Source: Woeseiaceae bacterium
GTDB lineage: Bacteria; Pseudomonadota; Gammaproteobacteria; Steroidobacterales; Woeseiaceae
Reading direction: 5' to 3'
DNA: 64,000 nucleotides
NCBI GenBank assembly: GCA_028227395.1
Contig: JAOIZZ010000006.1
Location: 1 to 64,000 of the forward strand
Part shown: positions 1-8,165 of the stretch, piece by piece
Layout of the letters: every line of letters starts with the position of its first letter
Position numbering within the stretch: the stretch's first letter is position 1
Made by a program: the position numbers and the translations under genes
The notes under the pieces: generated by a model
Told to the model about the DNA's origin: nothing
The model's input: only the letters and a program-made list of their open reading frames with translations
Databases searched by the model: none

Positions 1-107
1 TCATCACCACAAATCCTTATAGTTCGCTACCTTGATTCTAATCGACCGTAGCTATTGATTCCAAGAATCCAAAAATTAACAAGTTAAGATTACCTAGGAA
101 TACTCGA

Positions 108-1718
108 TTGATTTCAACTTCTAATATCACCATGCAGTTTGCAGCAAAACCCCTCTTTGAAAACATCTCTGTAAAGTTTGGGAATGGAAATCGTTATGGG
201 TTGATTGGGGCTAATGGTTGTGGCAAAACGACCTTTATGAAAATATTAGATGGCAGTCTAGCCCCTAGTTCTGGCCATGTGTCCATCAGTCCGCATGAGC
301 GTATTGGTAAATTAAATCAAAACCAATTCGCTTTTGAGGTATACAGTGCTGTTGATACAGTAATTATGGGGCATCAGGAGCTTTGGAAAATAAAGCAAGA
401 ACGTGATCGTATCTATGCTTTGCCGGAGATGACGGAAAAGGAAGGCATGCAAGTGGCTGATCTTGAAATTCAGTATGCCGAACTAGACGGTTACACCGCT
501 GAAAGTCGAGCGGGTGAGTTACTTATGGGCGCAGGTATTGCTCAAGAATTACATTACGGTGAAATGAGTGCGATTGCTCCAGGTTGGAAGTTAAGAGTTC
601 TTCTGGCTCAAGCACTATTCTCCGATCCAGATATTTTATTGCTTGATGAGCCAACCAACAACTTAGATATTAATGCAATTCGATGGCTAGAAGGAGTATT
701 GGCACAACGGAAATCAACCATGATTATTATTTCACATGATCGGCATTTTCTAAATTCAGTTTGTACGCACATGGCTGATATCGATTATGGTGAGTTACGT
801 TTATATCCTGGAAACTATGATGATTTTATGATGGCATCCACTCAGGCACAAGAAAGGCTGCATGCGATTAATGTCAAGAAATCTGCAAAAATTACTGATT
901 TAAAGCAATTTGTAAGTCGCTTTTCTGCAAATGCATCAAAAGCAAAACAAGCTACTTCTCGTGCGAAGCAATTAGAGAAAATAAAATTAGAGGAAATTAA
1001 ACCTTCCAGTCGTGTTAGTCCTTATATTAGGTTTAATCAAATTAAGAAATTATATCGCCAGGCGTTAACTCTTGAGGATTTTGGGCATAATTTTGAGCAT
1101 GAAAATTTATTCAATTCAGGTAATTTAATTTTATCTGCAGGAACTCGATTGGCTATTATAGGTGAGAACGGCTCTGGCAAGACTACGTTTCTACGTTGTT
1201 TAATGGGTGAATTGAAGAACCAAAACGGTACAATTCAATGGGCTCAAAATGCATCACTAGGGTATTGTCCACAAGATAGTACGGCTGACTTTGAATGTGA
1301 AGATACATTATTTGACTGGATGAGCCAATGGCGTAACCCCAGCCATGGAGATCAAATTGTTCGTGCAACTTTGGGTCGTTTACTATTTTCATCAGATGAT
1401 TTTGAGAAAAAGGTAAATGTTTGTTCAGGTGGTGAGAGAAACAGATTGTTATTTGGTAAATTGATGATGATGGAGCCGAATATTTTGCTGATGGATGAAC
1501 CTACAAATCATATGGATATAGAAGCTATTGAGTCACTTAATCTAGCTTTAGATCATTTCGAAGGCACCTTGATATTTGTGAGCCATGATCGTGAATTTGT
1601 TTCCTCTTTAGCCACGAGAATTATTGAAATTAAAGACGAAAAGTTAAATGATTTTAAAGGGACTTATGATGAGTACTTATTAAGCCAATCAAACGAAAGT
1701 GAGCGCAATAAATTTTAA
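108..1718 (+). CDS. ybiT: ABC-F family ATPase, YbiT type
   Basis: This is a cytosolic ABC-F protein with two ATPase domains and no membrane segment. The family acts on ribosomes as translation factors. Walker A motifs are GANGCGKTT (about residues 34-42) and GENGSGKTT in the second half. Walker B/Q-loop regions read [11 protein letters not shown] and [11 protein letters not shown]. The first signature is degenerate ([14 protein letters not shown]) and the second canonical ([13 protein letters not shown]), exactly as in E. coli YbiT. The start is TTG at 108: the N-terminus [10 protein letters not shown] aligns with YbiT, and AGGA lies about 8 nt upstream. The 536-aa length is normal for the family. 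It appears monocistronic and the assignment is firm. Confidence 0.95.
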   Translation: MISTSNITMQFAAKPLFENISVKFGNGNRYGLIGANGCGKTTFMKILDGSLAPSSGHVSISPHERIGKLNQNQFAFEVYSAVDTVIMGHQELWKIKQERDRIYALPEMTEKEGMQVADLEIQYAELDGYTAESRAGELLMGAGIAQELHYGEMSAIAPGWKLRVLLAQALFSDPDILLLDEPTNNLDINAIRWLEGVLAQRKSTMIIISHDRHFLNSVCTHMADIDYGELRLYPGNYDDFMMASTQAQERLHAINVKKSAKITDLKQFVSRFSANASKAKQATSRAKQLEKIKLEEIKPSSRVSPYIRFNQIKKLYRQALTLEDFGHNFEHENLFNSGNLILSAGTRLAIIGENGSGKTTFLRCLMGELKNQNGTIQWAQNASLGYCPQDSTADFECEDTLFDWMSQWRNPSHGDQIVRATLGRLLFSSDDFEKKVNVCSGGERNRLLFGKLMMMEPNILLMDEPTNHMDIEAIESLNLALDHFEGTLIFVSHDREFVSSLATRIIEIKDEKLNDFKGTYDEYLLSQSNESERNKF

Positions 1719-1768
1719 TTATTTAGATATTTTGAATGCTATGATTGGGGCATTTAAAGGGGAAAATA

Positions 1769-2656
1769 ATGAATATTACTGTTGCAGCGACTCAAATGGC
1801 ATGCACTTGGGATTTAGATAAGAATATAGAAAAAGCCATAAATATCGTGCATCAATCAGCCGATTTAGGTGCTGAAATTATATTACTCCAAGAGTTATTT
1901 GAAACCCCATATTTTTGTATAGACACAAATAATGAGCATTTTAATCTAGCAAAAACCCTAGCAGAACAACCTACGATAAAGAAAATGCAAGTTGTTGCAA
2001 AAGACCGTGGTGTGGTTTTACCGATCTCTTTTTTTGAAAAATCTGGATTGGTTCATTTTAATTCTATCGTTGTTATTGACGCAGATGGATCAATAGTAGG
2101 CCATTATAGAAAAAGTCATATTCCTGATTTTCCTCTTTATGAAGAAAAATTTTATTTCAGTCCAGGTGATACTGGATTTCGAGCTTTTGATACAAGGTTT
2201 GGACGTATTGGTATAGGTATATGTTGGGATCAATGGTTTCCTGAAGCCGCCAGAGCGATGGCATTGATGGGCGCCGAAATATTACTTTATCCAACCGCCA
2301 TTGGGAATGAGTTGGATCAGCCAGACTTTGATAGTAAAAATCACTGGCAAACAACTATGCGTGGTCATGCGGCAGCAAATATTATACCTGTGATTGCCTC
2401 TAATCGAATCGGTAAAGAGTCTAGCAACAATCTCTCAATGGAGTTCTATGGCTCCTCATTTATATCTAATCATCTGGGGGAGCTCGTCTCTGAGGCAGAT
2501 CGTGAATCAGAAAATATCCTAACTCATACATTCGACCTCGATGAAATATCGCGATTCAGGCGAGATTGGGGTGTATTTAGAGACCGACGTCCCGATCTCT
2601 ACGAGGGAATTCTTTCTTTAGATGGTAATCGAACTAAAAAGATAGATCATGAATAA
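1769..2656 (+). CDS. aguB: N-carbamoylputrescine amidase
   Basis: This nitrilase-superfamily enzyme (295 aa) hydrolyses N-carbamoylputrescine to putrescine, CO2 and ammonia. The Glu-Lys-Cys triad is visible as LLQELFETPYF, HYRKSHIP and GIGICWDQWFPEAAR. The closing segment DWGVFRDRRPDLY is characteristic of AguB. The ATG at 1769 is chosen because AGGGG lies 8 nt upstream; an in-frame TTG at 1745 would add eight unconserved residues. The gene overlaps the next one by 8 nt and belongs to an aguB-MFS-aguA operon for agmatine use. Confidence 0.93.
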   Translation: MNITVAATQMACTWDLDKNIEKAINIVHQSADLGAEIILLQELFETPYFCIDTNNEHFNLAKTLAEQPTIKKMQVVAKDRGVVLPISFFEKSGLVHFNSIVVIDADGSIVGHYRKSHIPDFPLYEEKFYFSPGDTGFRAFDTRFGRIGIGICWDQWFPEAARAMALMGAEILLYPTAIGNELDQPDFDSKNHWQTTMRGHAAANIIPVIASNRIGKESSNNLSMEFYGSSFISNHLGELVSEADRESENILTHTFDLDEISRFRRDWGVFRDRRPDLYEGILSLDGNRTKKIDHE

Positions 2657-3797
2657 AATTCCTAATCTTAAAGTATTCTCAGCACTATCGTTTATTGCGG
2701 TAATAACTATTTATCCAGTTTTGGCGTTACCGGTAATGATAGGTATCCTCATGGATCATGCAGAGATGTCATCTTTTTCTGCCGGATGGGTGGTTTCTGT
2801 CGGCACTCTAGCAACTGCCTCTGCTGGTCTTTTGATGTCCACTAAGGTGGATAATAAAAATCTTCAAAAAATATCAAGATTTGTATTAATTGTAGCAATA
2901 GCTGTAGATTTATTGTCTGCATTTACGGCGGGTGCCACCATTATCTTTTTCTTCATGCGTGTAATATGGGGAATCGCAATGGGCGTAGCTCATGCCACTA
3001 GTATAGCTTCGATTGCCCATTACGATAACTTCAAACATGGCTATGGTATTTATGTTGGATTGCAATTCATAGTCAGTGGATTAGCGCTTTATATTGTGCC
3101 GGTATATTCCGATTCAATTGGTGTGATGGGGTTTTTTATTGGATTTGCAGTACTGGATTTTTTCGCACTTCTTTTAACTAAATTCCTTGCCTCAGAATCC
3201 AAGCAGTCTTCAAAGGAGTATAAAAGTAAGTCAAGTTTAGGTGCTTTGATAACAGTCCCTGCAGTATTGGCCATTATGGGCTTCGCATTATTTGAAGCTG
3301 CCAATACCTCTCAATTTTCCTATATTGAAAGATTTGGCATGATATCAAATATCACCGAACATCAAATAGGATTAGCTCTTCTTGTGGGATCTCTTCTGGG
3401 TATTCCAGGAGCTCTATCAATATTTCTAATAGGTGATAAATTTGGATTAATAAAACCATTGGCATTGGGGTTGTTATTACCAATTGCAGCGTTAATCATG
3501 CTTTTATCCTTTAATAGCTATTCTGTTTACTTCATAACCAGCTGCCTACTTGGTTATTCATGGTCATTTTGCATGCCATTCATTGACTCATTATTAGCTA
3601 GAATCGATCGTAAAGGTAGGGTGGTAGCTGCAGGTTCGTCAATCTCATTTTTTGGGTCTGCATTAGGTCCTGGAATAGCAGCAATTGTTGTTTCAGGAGA
3701 GCAATACAGAAATTCATTTATATTAGCTATCGGTCTTTTTCTGGCAACTTTGCTTATTTTTATGATTCTAGGAAAAAAAATGAAGGAAGTTTTATGA
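2649..3797 (+). CDS. MFS transporter of the agmatine operon
   Basis: This is a 382-aa major facilitator protein with about 12 hydrophobic segments. It has no signal peptide or extra domains. It overlaps aguB by 8 nt and aguA by 4 nt, so the three are almost certainly translationally coupled. From that position I infer uptake or exchange of agmatine, N-carbamoylputrescine or putrescine. The sequence itself does not reveal the substrate, and known agmatine exchangers belong to other families. The MFS assignment is firm; the substrate is inferred from context only. Confidence 0.85.
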   Translation: MNKIPNLKVFSALSFIAVITIYPVLALPVMIGILMDHAEMSSFSAGWVVSVGTLATASAGLLMSTKVDNKNLQKISRFVLIVAIAVDLLSAFTAGATIIFFFMRVIWGIAMGVAHATSIASIAHYDNFKHGYGIYVGLQFIVSGLALYIVPVYSDSIGVMGFFIGFAVLDFFALLLTKFLASESKQSSKEYKSKSSLGALITVPAVLAIMGFALFEAANTSQFSYIERFGMISNITEHQIGLALLVGSLLGIPGALSIFLIGDKFGLIKPLALGLLLPIAALIMLLSFNSYSVYFITSCLLGYSWSFCMPFIDSLLARIDRKGRVVAAGSSISFFGSALGPGIAAIVVSGEQYRNSFILAIGLFLATLLIFMILGKKMKEVL

Positions 3798-4819
3798 AAA
3801 CATGGGAAATTTCAAACGATCCAAGAGATTTTGGTTATTTTATGCCTGGGGAATGGACTGACCATGACTGTTGTTGGATGGCTTGGCCATGTAGGAGTGG
3901 TCTCTGGGCTAACAATAAAGAAACTATGCAAGAATATGCAAATGTGGCACATGCTATTGCAAAATTTGAGCCAGTGAAAATGCTGGTGCCTTCAAGAGGA
4001 ATTATTAATGCAGGTCATTTTCTTAATGAGAGTATTGAGATTATTGAGATGAGTATCGATGATTCTTGGGCACGAGATTCAGGACCAAATTTTCTAATTG
4101 GTGGCGATAATCTGGCTGGCTCAGATTGGGTTTTTAATGCTTGGGGAGAACAATATCAACCCTATGATCAAGATGCACAAATGGCAAAAAGAATCCTAGA
4201 GCATGTGCATGCTGATATTTTTCCCAGTTGGTTAGTAGCAGAGGGAGGAGGCGTTACTGTTGATGGTGAGGGTACAATAATAACAACTGAATCTTGTTTT
4301 CTTAATAAGAATCGAAATCCAAAAAGAAATCGAGTGGAAATAGAAAATGAACTGTGCCGCACTTTAGGCGGTACCAAAGTAATATGGATACCGGGTGATC
4401 CAGATGAAACTGAAACGGATGGCCATATAGACGGTATAGCTGCTTTTATTGAGCCAGGACGGATTCTTGTGGAGGTCAATAGTGATAAAAGTGATCCTCA
4501 TTACAACGTAGGTATTGATAACACCAATGCCCTTAAAAATAAACGAGACGCAAAGGGAAGACAGCTTCAAATTGAATTTATTGAGGAGGGCATCTACCAC
4601 CAAGATATATGGAATGGTGGTTGCAGTTCATACATTAATTCATATTTAGCCAATAATGCAGTCATAGTTCCTGCATATGGATACGATCGCGATCATTTAG
4701 CTACAGAGACATACAAAAAGCTCTACCCAAATCGAGAAATTATTCAGGTACCGATACATAATATTGCAACCGGTGGTGGAGGTATTCATTGTATAACTCA
4801 ACAACAACCAAAATATTAA
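3794..4819 (+). CDS. aguA: Agmatine deiminase
   Basis: This peptidyl-arginine-deiminase-fold enzyme (341 aa) converts agmatine to N-carbamoylputrescine and ammonia, the substrate of AguB upstream. Visible family motifs are the opening MPGEWTDHDCCWMAWP, the substrate segment DDSWARDSGP, the GHIDG-type TDGHIDGIA with its catalytic His, and the C-terminal GGGGIHCITQQQP with the nucleophilic Cys. The start overlaps the MFS stop (ATGA). No strong terminator follows; GCTC-TTTTAT-GAGC near 4826 is a weak hairpin without a U tract. Confidence 0.96.
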   Translation: MKTWEISNDPRDFGYFMPGEWTDHDCCWMAWPCRSGLWANNKETMQEYANVAHAIAKFEPVKMLVPSRGIINAGHFLNESIEIIEMSIDDSWARDSGPNFLIGGDNLAGSDWVFNAWGEQYQPYDQDAQMAKRILEHVHADIFPSWLVAEGGGVTVDGEGTIITTESCFLNKNRNPKRNRVEIENELCRTLGGTKVIWIPGDPDETETDGHIDGIAAFIEPGRILVEVNSDKSDPHYNVGIDNTNALKNKRDAKGRQLQIEFIEEGIYHQDIWNGGCSSYINSYLANNAVIVPAYGYDRDHLATETYKKLYPNREIIQVPIHNIATGGGGIHCITQQQPKY

Positions 4820-4922
4820 TTGGCTCTTTTATGAGCATAGAGTCATAAATCCAAATAAATTTTTAACTCTTTATTTAAATGGTAAATTATATAAAAGCCC
4901 AAATAACACAGAGGAGTATAAA

Positions 4923-6071
4923 ATGAAGTCATCTACTTTAAATTGCCGTCTAGCGGGTCGATTCAGAGCAACTGTGATCGCAATATTCACGATACTGGGA
5001 TTAATCGCAACCTTAGAGTCAGCGGCTCAACACAACAATCCGTATCGTGCTTATTACGGCTGGGTAAAACTGCCAGAGGGTCGGGTTCAAGGTGTGGTGG
5101 CTGGTATCTACGCAGATCCTGATGGCAAACATATGTGGTTGATGGATCGATGTGGTGGAAATAACTGCGCGGGTGTCGACGTAGATCCGATACTTAAACT
5201 CGACCTGGAAGGAAACTTAGTCAAGAGCTTTGGTAAAGGGCTATTTGGGTGGCCGCATGGTTTCTTCGTGGATCATGAAGGAAACCTCTGGGTTACCGAA
5301 GGATCACCGGCTGGCGAGCGTCGAGGCGAAGCCGGGTTTAAGATTGGCAAAGGCCATCAGGTTTACAAGTTAAGTCCTGAGGGCGAAATTTTAATGACTC
5401 TGGGTGAAGCGGCTGTCCCTGGAGATGATGAGACGCATTTCAATGGGCCCTCGCATGTACTAGTCGCCCCTAATGGTGAGATCTGGGTAACGGATGGGCA
5501 TCGAGGTGGCAACAATCGTCTGGTGAAATTCTCGAAGGACGGGAAGTTCATTTTGCAGATAGGTGGCGGGATTGAATCTGCGACTGCGGAGCATGGTTTG
5601 TTCAATGACCCGCACCACATAGCAATGGATTCTCAAGGTAGGCTTTTCATTTCTGATCGCGGCAATAATCGAATCCAGATTTTCGATCAAGACGGAACTT
5701 TTCTCGGATTGTGGACACACTTCGGGAGACCAAGCTCAATCGCTATTGATGATGACGACACAATTTATGTCGTTGATGGCACAACTTCGTTAACCGGCGT
5801 CCTCAACCAGCAGATGTATAGTGGTCAGACGGCTAACGGTGGTGGCAGCTATGGCTACAATCGTGGTATCTGGGTTGGTAATGCCAAAAATGGTTCGGTT
5901 GAGGCTTTTATTCCGGAGCTAGAAATCTCTGGGTTCGAGGGTGGCGTGCCGCTTGGCGTTGATCAGGAGTTCATCGGTTTGCATCCTGATGGCAGTATTC
6001 TCGTGGGTGAAGTTGAAATTGGTGAGCGCGAGGGCCGACGTTTAGTACAGTGGATTAACGTCAGGAACTAG
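4923..6071 (+). CDS. Secreted NHL-repeat beta-propeller protein
   Basis: This 382-aa protein has an N-terminal export signal (hydrophobic IAIFTILGLIATLESAAQ, about residues 18-36). Six or so NHL-type blades follow, for example GWPHGFFVDHEGNLWVTEG, GPSHVLVAPNGEIWVTDG and DPHHIAMDSQGRLFISDRGNNRIQIF. Such propellers bind ligands or carry lyase/hydrolase activity in the peptidyl-alpha-hydroxyglycine lyase-like group, but no catalytic set can be assigned here. A strong SD (GAGGAG) precedes the ATG. The gene is visibly richer in G+C than its flanks and has no obvious partner, which suggests acquisition from another genome. Confidence 0.85.
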   Translation: MKSSTLNCRLAGRFRATVIAIFTILGLIATLESAAQHNNPYRAYYGWVKLPEGRVQGVVAGIYADPDGKHMWLMDRCGGNNCAGVDVDPILKLDLEGNLVKSFGKGLFGWPHGFFVDHEGNLWVTEGSPAGERRGEAGFKIGKGHQVYKLSPEGEILMTLGEAAVPGDDETHFNGPSHVLVAPNGEIWVTDGHRGGNNRLVKFSKDGKFILQIGGGIESATAEHGLFNDPHHIAMDSQGRLFISDRGNNRIQIFDQDGTFLGLWTHFGRPSSIAIDDDDTIYVVDGTTSLTGVLNQQMYSGQTANGGGSYGYNRGIWVGNAKNGSVEAFIPELEISGFEGGVPLGVDQEFIGLHPDGSILVGEVEIGEREGRRLVQWINVRN

Positions 6072-6423
6072 CGAGCGAATTGCCCGTTTAACCCCTACTG
6101 GTCGCTTGCTTATTGAATCGCAGACAAACAGAAGCTCTTTGTGCATTTAATAAACAAGCCAAGGGCTGAATCGAATCACCAACATGCGGATTTTTCAGTC
6201 CTGAAATCCTGCATAGGCTATGTACAGTAAGACGCTGCAGCGCAAGAGGATTTCAAGTGATACAACTTGTTACACGTCTATGCTGCATTTCACGCTGCGA
6301 AACAGGCAATATAGATAACATTAGATGTACTTATAGAGACACGGCAGTACCGAAAATCTGTGTCACTTTTTAGAATTTTTATTTCTTCTTGTCCTTAAAT
6401 CCGAATACTCACAGGAATATTAA
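6072..6423. other. 352-bp intergenic stretch without a gene
   Basis: Neither strand holds a convincing reading frame. Around 6230-6300 the sequence GCTGCAGCGC and the later GCTGCATTTCACGCTGCG form short GC-rich near-repeats, but I see no clear terminator. An AT-rich tract lies just before the next gene. Base composition resembles the GC-richer flanking genes, so this spacer probably arrived with them. Confidence 0.5.
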
Positions 6424-6825
6424 ATGATCAAATCACTCGATAAGGTCCTACTTCAGGATCCCAAACTAAATATCCATGCTCTGAAAGCACTGGTGGAAAA
6501 TAGTTTTGACTCCATACTGATAACAGACGCGACGAATCGAACAAGAATTCTTTATGCAAACAAAGCTTTCAAGAAACTGACTGGGTATAGCCCCGCTGAG
6601 GTTTTGGGGAAAACGCCAAAGATATTGCAGGGGGCTGCTACCGACAAAACAGTAATTGCGCGACTGAGTAAAACACTCAGCGCCGGCGGTCGATTTGAGG
6701 GTAAGGCGATCAACTACAAAAAAGATGGCACGCCATTTTTGATGCATTGGCGAGTTGTGCCAGTAAAGCTAGGCAAAGATACCAGTGTATTGCTCGCGAT
6801 CCAGCGTGAGACTTCCAGCATCTAA
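6424..6825 (+). CDS. Single-domain PAS protein, LOV-like without the photoactive cysteine
   Basis: This 133-aa soluble protein consists of one PAS domain (about residues 22-130) and nothing else. It is closest in motif to flavin-binding LOV domains: NKAF (46-49), LTGYSPAEVLG, LQGAATD (68-74), NYKKDGTPF (97-105) and a terminal AIQRET with the conserved Gln127. Where LOV has N-C-R-F-L-Q, this protein has T-P-K-I-L-Q, so Pro65 replaces the cysteine that forms the flavin adduct. It may still bind a flavin, acting as a redox sensor or non-adduct photosensor, or it may be an ordinary PAS sensor. No output domain or kinase lies beside it. Confidence 0.8.
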   Translation: MIKSLDKVLLQDPKLNIHALKALVENSFDSILITDATNRTRILYANKAFKKLTGYSPAEVLGKTPKILQGAATDKTVIARLSKTLSAGGRFEGKAINYKKDGTPFLMHWRVVPVKLGKDTSVLLAIQRETSSI

Positions 6826-6854
6826 GGTTTGAAGTTTTAATTTATCTTAGCTTG

Positions 6855-6927
6855 AAATAACCTATCCAAACATCTGCAATAAATGACAATCTGTGACAGA
6901 CTTTAGTAGTGAGATAGGTATTTTGTT
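6855..6927 (+). repeat. Dispersed small repeat, copy A (most complete)
   Basis: This is a 73-bp unit starting AAATAACCTATCC and ending GAGATAGGTATTTTGTT. Its ends are inverted repeats (AAATAACCTATC versus AAAATACCTATC). Two partial, diverged copies lie in opposite orientation at 16620-16660 and 18303-18346. It looks like a miniature inverted-repeat or REP-like element, not a gene. Confidence 0.7.
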
Positions 6928-6964
6928 AGCTAGGATTTAATTACAGGGTTGATATTAAAAATTC

Positions 6965-7207
6965 TTACATACCGCCACCATCAAAATAATTATTATGATG
7001 GATATCTATATCACTTATTTCATTACCGCATTTTGGGCACTTCCATGTAGTTAAGATTCGTTGTTCCGAATCAATCTCAGCTAATGATGACTCCTTAACA
7101 GTTTCTATATTACATTTTGAACAGTATTCATAAGGATGATATTTAATCCATAGCCATATTTTTTCTATGAGTGCTGTTAAATTTTTAACTAACATCAAAT
7201 CATTCAT
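6965..7207 (-). CDS. Small zinc-ribbon protein
   Basis: This is an 80-aa protein of unknown function. Two CxxC knuckles are present: CSKC at about residues 33-36 and CPKC at about 57-60. Together they form a classical zinc ribbon, followed by a His/Asp-rich tail (DIDIHHNNYFDGGGM). I chose the ATG at 7207 because residues before it belong to a run-through frame without conserved features; no good SD is visible, so the start is uncertain. It lies 44 nt downstream of another tiny zinc-ribbon gene on the same strand. Confidence 0.55.
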   Translation of the reverse strand: MNDLMLVKNLTALIEKIWLWIKYHPYEYCSKCNIETVKESSLAEIDSEQRILTTWKCPKCGNEISDIDIHHNNYFDGGGM

Positions 7208-7251
7208 ATTTGACGGGTCTGAGATTAAATAACAGGTAAAACAATATAACT

Positions 7252-7377
7252 TTACTGCTCTCCTCTTTGAGTTATGCCGCCACACTTGGGGCATTTACCT
7301 GTAGCAGATGGTGCGAAGGATAGGAACTCAATAAATCCACACGTTGTGTTCATACATTTATAAAAAAAAGTTGCCAT
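7252..7377 (-). CDS. 41-aa zinc-ribbon microprotein
   Basis: This short frame encodes a compact four-cysteine protein: MATFFYKCMNTTCGF, then GKCPKCGGITQRGEQ. The spacing C-x5-C ... C-x2-C fits a rubredoxin/zinc-ribbon knuckle. GGAG lies about 10 nt upstream of the ATG. It is co-oriented with, and just upstream of, the 80-aa zinc-ribbon gene, so the two may be co-transcribed. The function is unknown. Cysteine spacing and context support it as a real gene even though it is very short. Confidence 0.6.
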   Translation of the reverse strand: MATFFYKCMNTTCGFIEFLSFAPSATGKCPKCGGITQRGEQ

Positions 7378-7511
7378 ATCTTCTAACTCCTCAATAAATC
7401 TGTTTTGTCCATATCATCAGTCTAACTCCATCTGATGAATGTATCAAAGCACCACCTAGCCTTCACTTAGTTTCATAAAGGGAGTATGTTAAAAAGAAAA
7501 GGAGAAATATT

Positions 7512-7751
7512 ATGAACGCACTATCTAAAACCTTATTAGCATTAGTCTTTGTATCGTTAAGTACCCTATCTTTTGGGCATAGCGGAAGAACTGATTCCAG
7601 TGGTGGACATAATTGCAGTCAAAAATCTAAAGAGAAAGGTCTTTGCAGCGGCTATCATTATCATAATAGCCCAAGAATAACTGACATTGATGTGATCATA
7701 GAAGAGAAAATTGAAGTTCAGGAAGAAGAAGTAATTACTGAAACTAAGTAA
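7512..7751 (+). CDS. Secreted YHYH-domain protein
   Basis: This 79-aa protein has a cleavable signal peptide (residues 1-22, ending LSFG). A short conserved module follows: HSGRTDSSGGHNCSQKS and GLCSGYHYHN, the bacterial YHYH motif with several His and two Cys that probably bind metal. The C-terminal 25 residues are acidic and glutamate-rich. A good SD (AAAAGGAG) precedes the ATG. Proteins with this module are widespread and small, and they have no established role that I know of. Confidence 0.8.
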   Translation: MNALSKTLLALVFVSLSTLSFGHSGRTDSSGGHNCSQKSKEKGLCSGYHYHNSPRITDIDVIIEEKIEVQEEEVITETK

Positions 7752-7780
7752 TTTAAGAGTTTATGCGTCAGAGTCTAACC

Positions 7781-7794
7781 TTCACAAGAGTTTG
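7781..7794 (+). promoter_or_regulatory. 14-bp motif TTCACAAGAGTTTG, copy 1
   Basis: This is an exact copy of a 14-mer also found on the opposite strand at 9407-9420 and 10707-10720. Here it lies 64 bp before the lipoprotein gene and could supply a -35 element (TTCACA). A weak -10 lies about 17 bp downstream. Confidence 0.4.
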
Positions 7795-7857
7795 ATTGCC
7801 GTTATCTTAATAGCTTATTATTTGTAACAATATGGTTACTAATGTAGCTTGTTTGTA

Positions 7858-8157
7858 ATGCATAAACTAATCCCACTTCTTATTTTTCTTTCTTTATCCG
7901 CTTGTGGTGGGGGTGGATCAGATACTGTCGAAACAGCGGTAACGGATGCCGCTACTAAACAAGCTGAAGATGCTGCCACTGCTGCTGCCACTGCTGCTGC
8001 CACAAAAGCCGCTGAAGATGCTGCTTTAAAAGTAGCTGAAGAACAAGCAGCCGCATTAGCCGCCGCTGCCACATTACAAGATGCTGCCAATCAAGCTCAA
8101 CAAACCGCATTACAGAAATTTGGGACCGGTAAATTCGGTCAAAGTACATTTCAATAG
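7858..8157 (+). CDS. Alanine-rich lipoprotein
   Basis: This is a 99-aa lipoprotein. The signal sequence MHKLIPLLIFLSLSAC ends in a lipobox (L-S-A-C), followed by GGGGSD. The mature part is a low-complexity helix of Ala, Thr, Glu, Lys and Gln (for example AATAAATKAAEDAALKVAEE) that probably forms a coiled coil, reminiscent of small envelope coiled-coil lipoproteins. The ATG at 7858 is preferred over an in-frame TTG at 7849 because it begins the signal peptide. The next gene starts 8 bp downstream, so the two form an operon of exported proteins. Confidence 0.75.
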   Translation: MHKLIPLLIFLSLSACGGGGSDTVETAVTDAATKQAEDAATAAATAAATKAAEDAALKVAEEQAAALAAAATLQDAANQAQQTALQKFGTGKFGQSTFQ

Positions 8158-8165
8158 GAACCAAT

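Noticed and set aside
7839-8164. Two open frames antisense to the Ala-rich lipoprotein gene (one rich in Ala/Ser/Val, one in Leu/Gln)
   Set aside because: Both arise from the GCT/GCC repeat composition of the real gene. They lack an SD and a sensible protein pattern, while the plus-strand frame has a signal peptide and lipobox.
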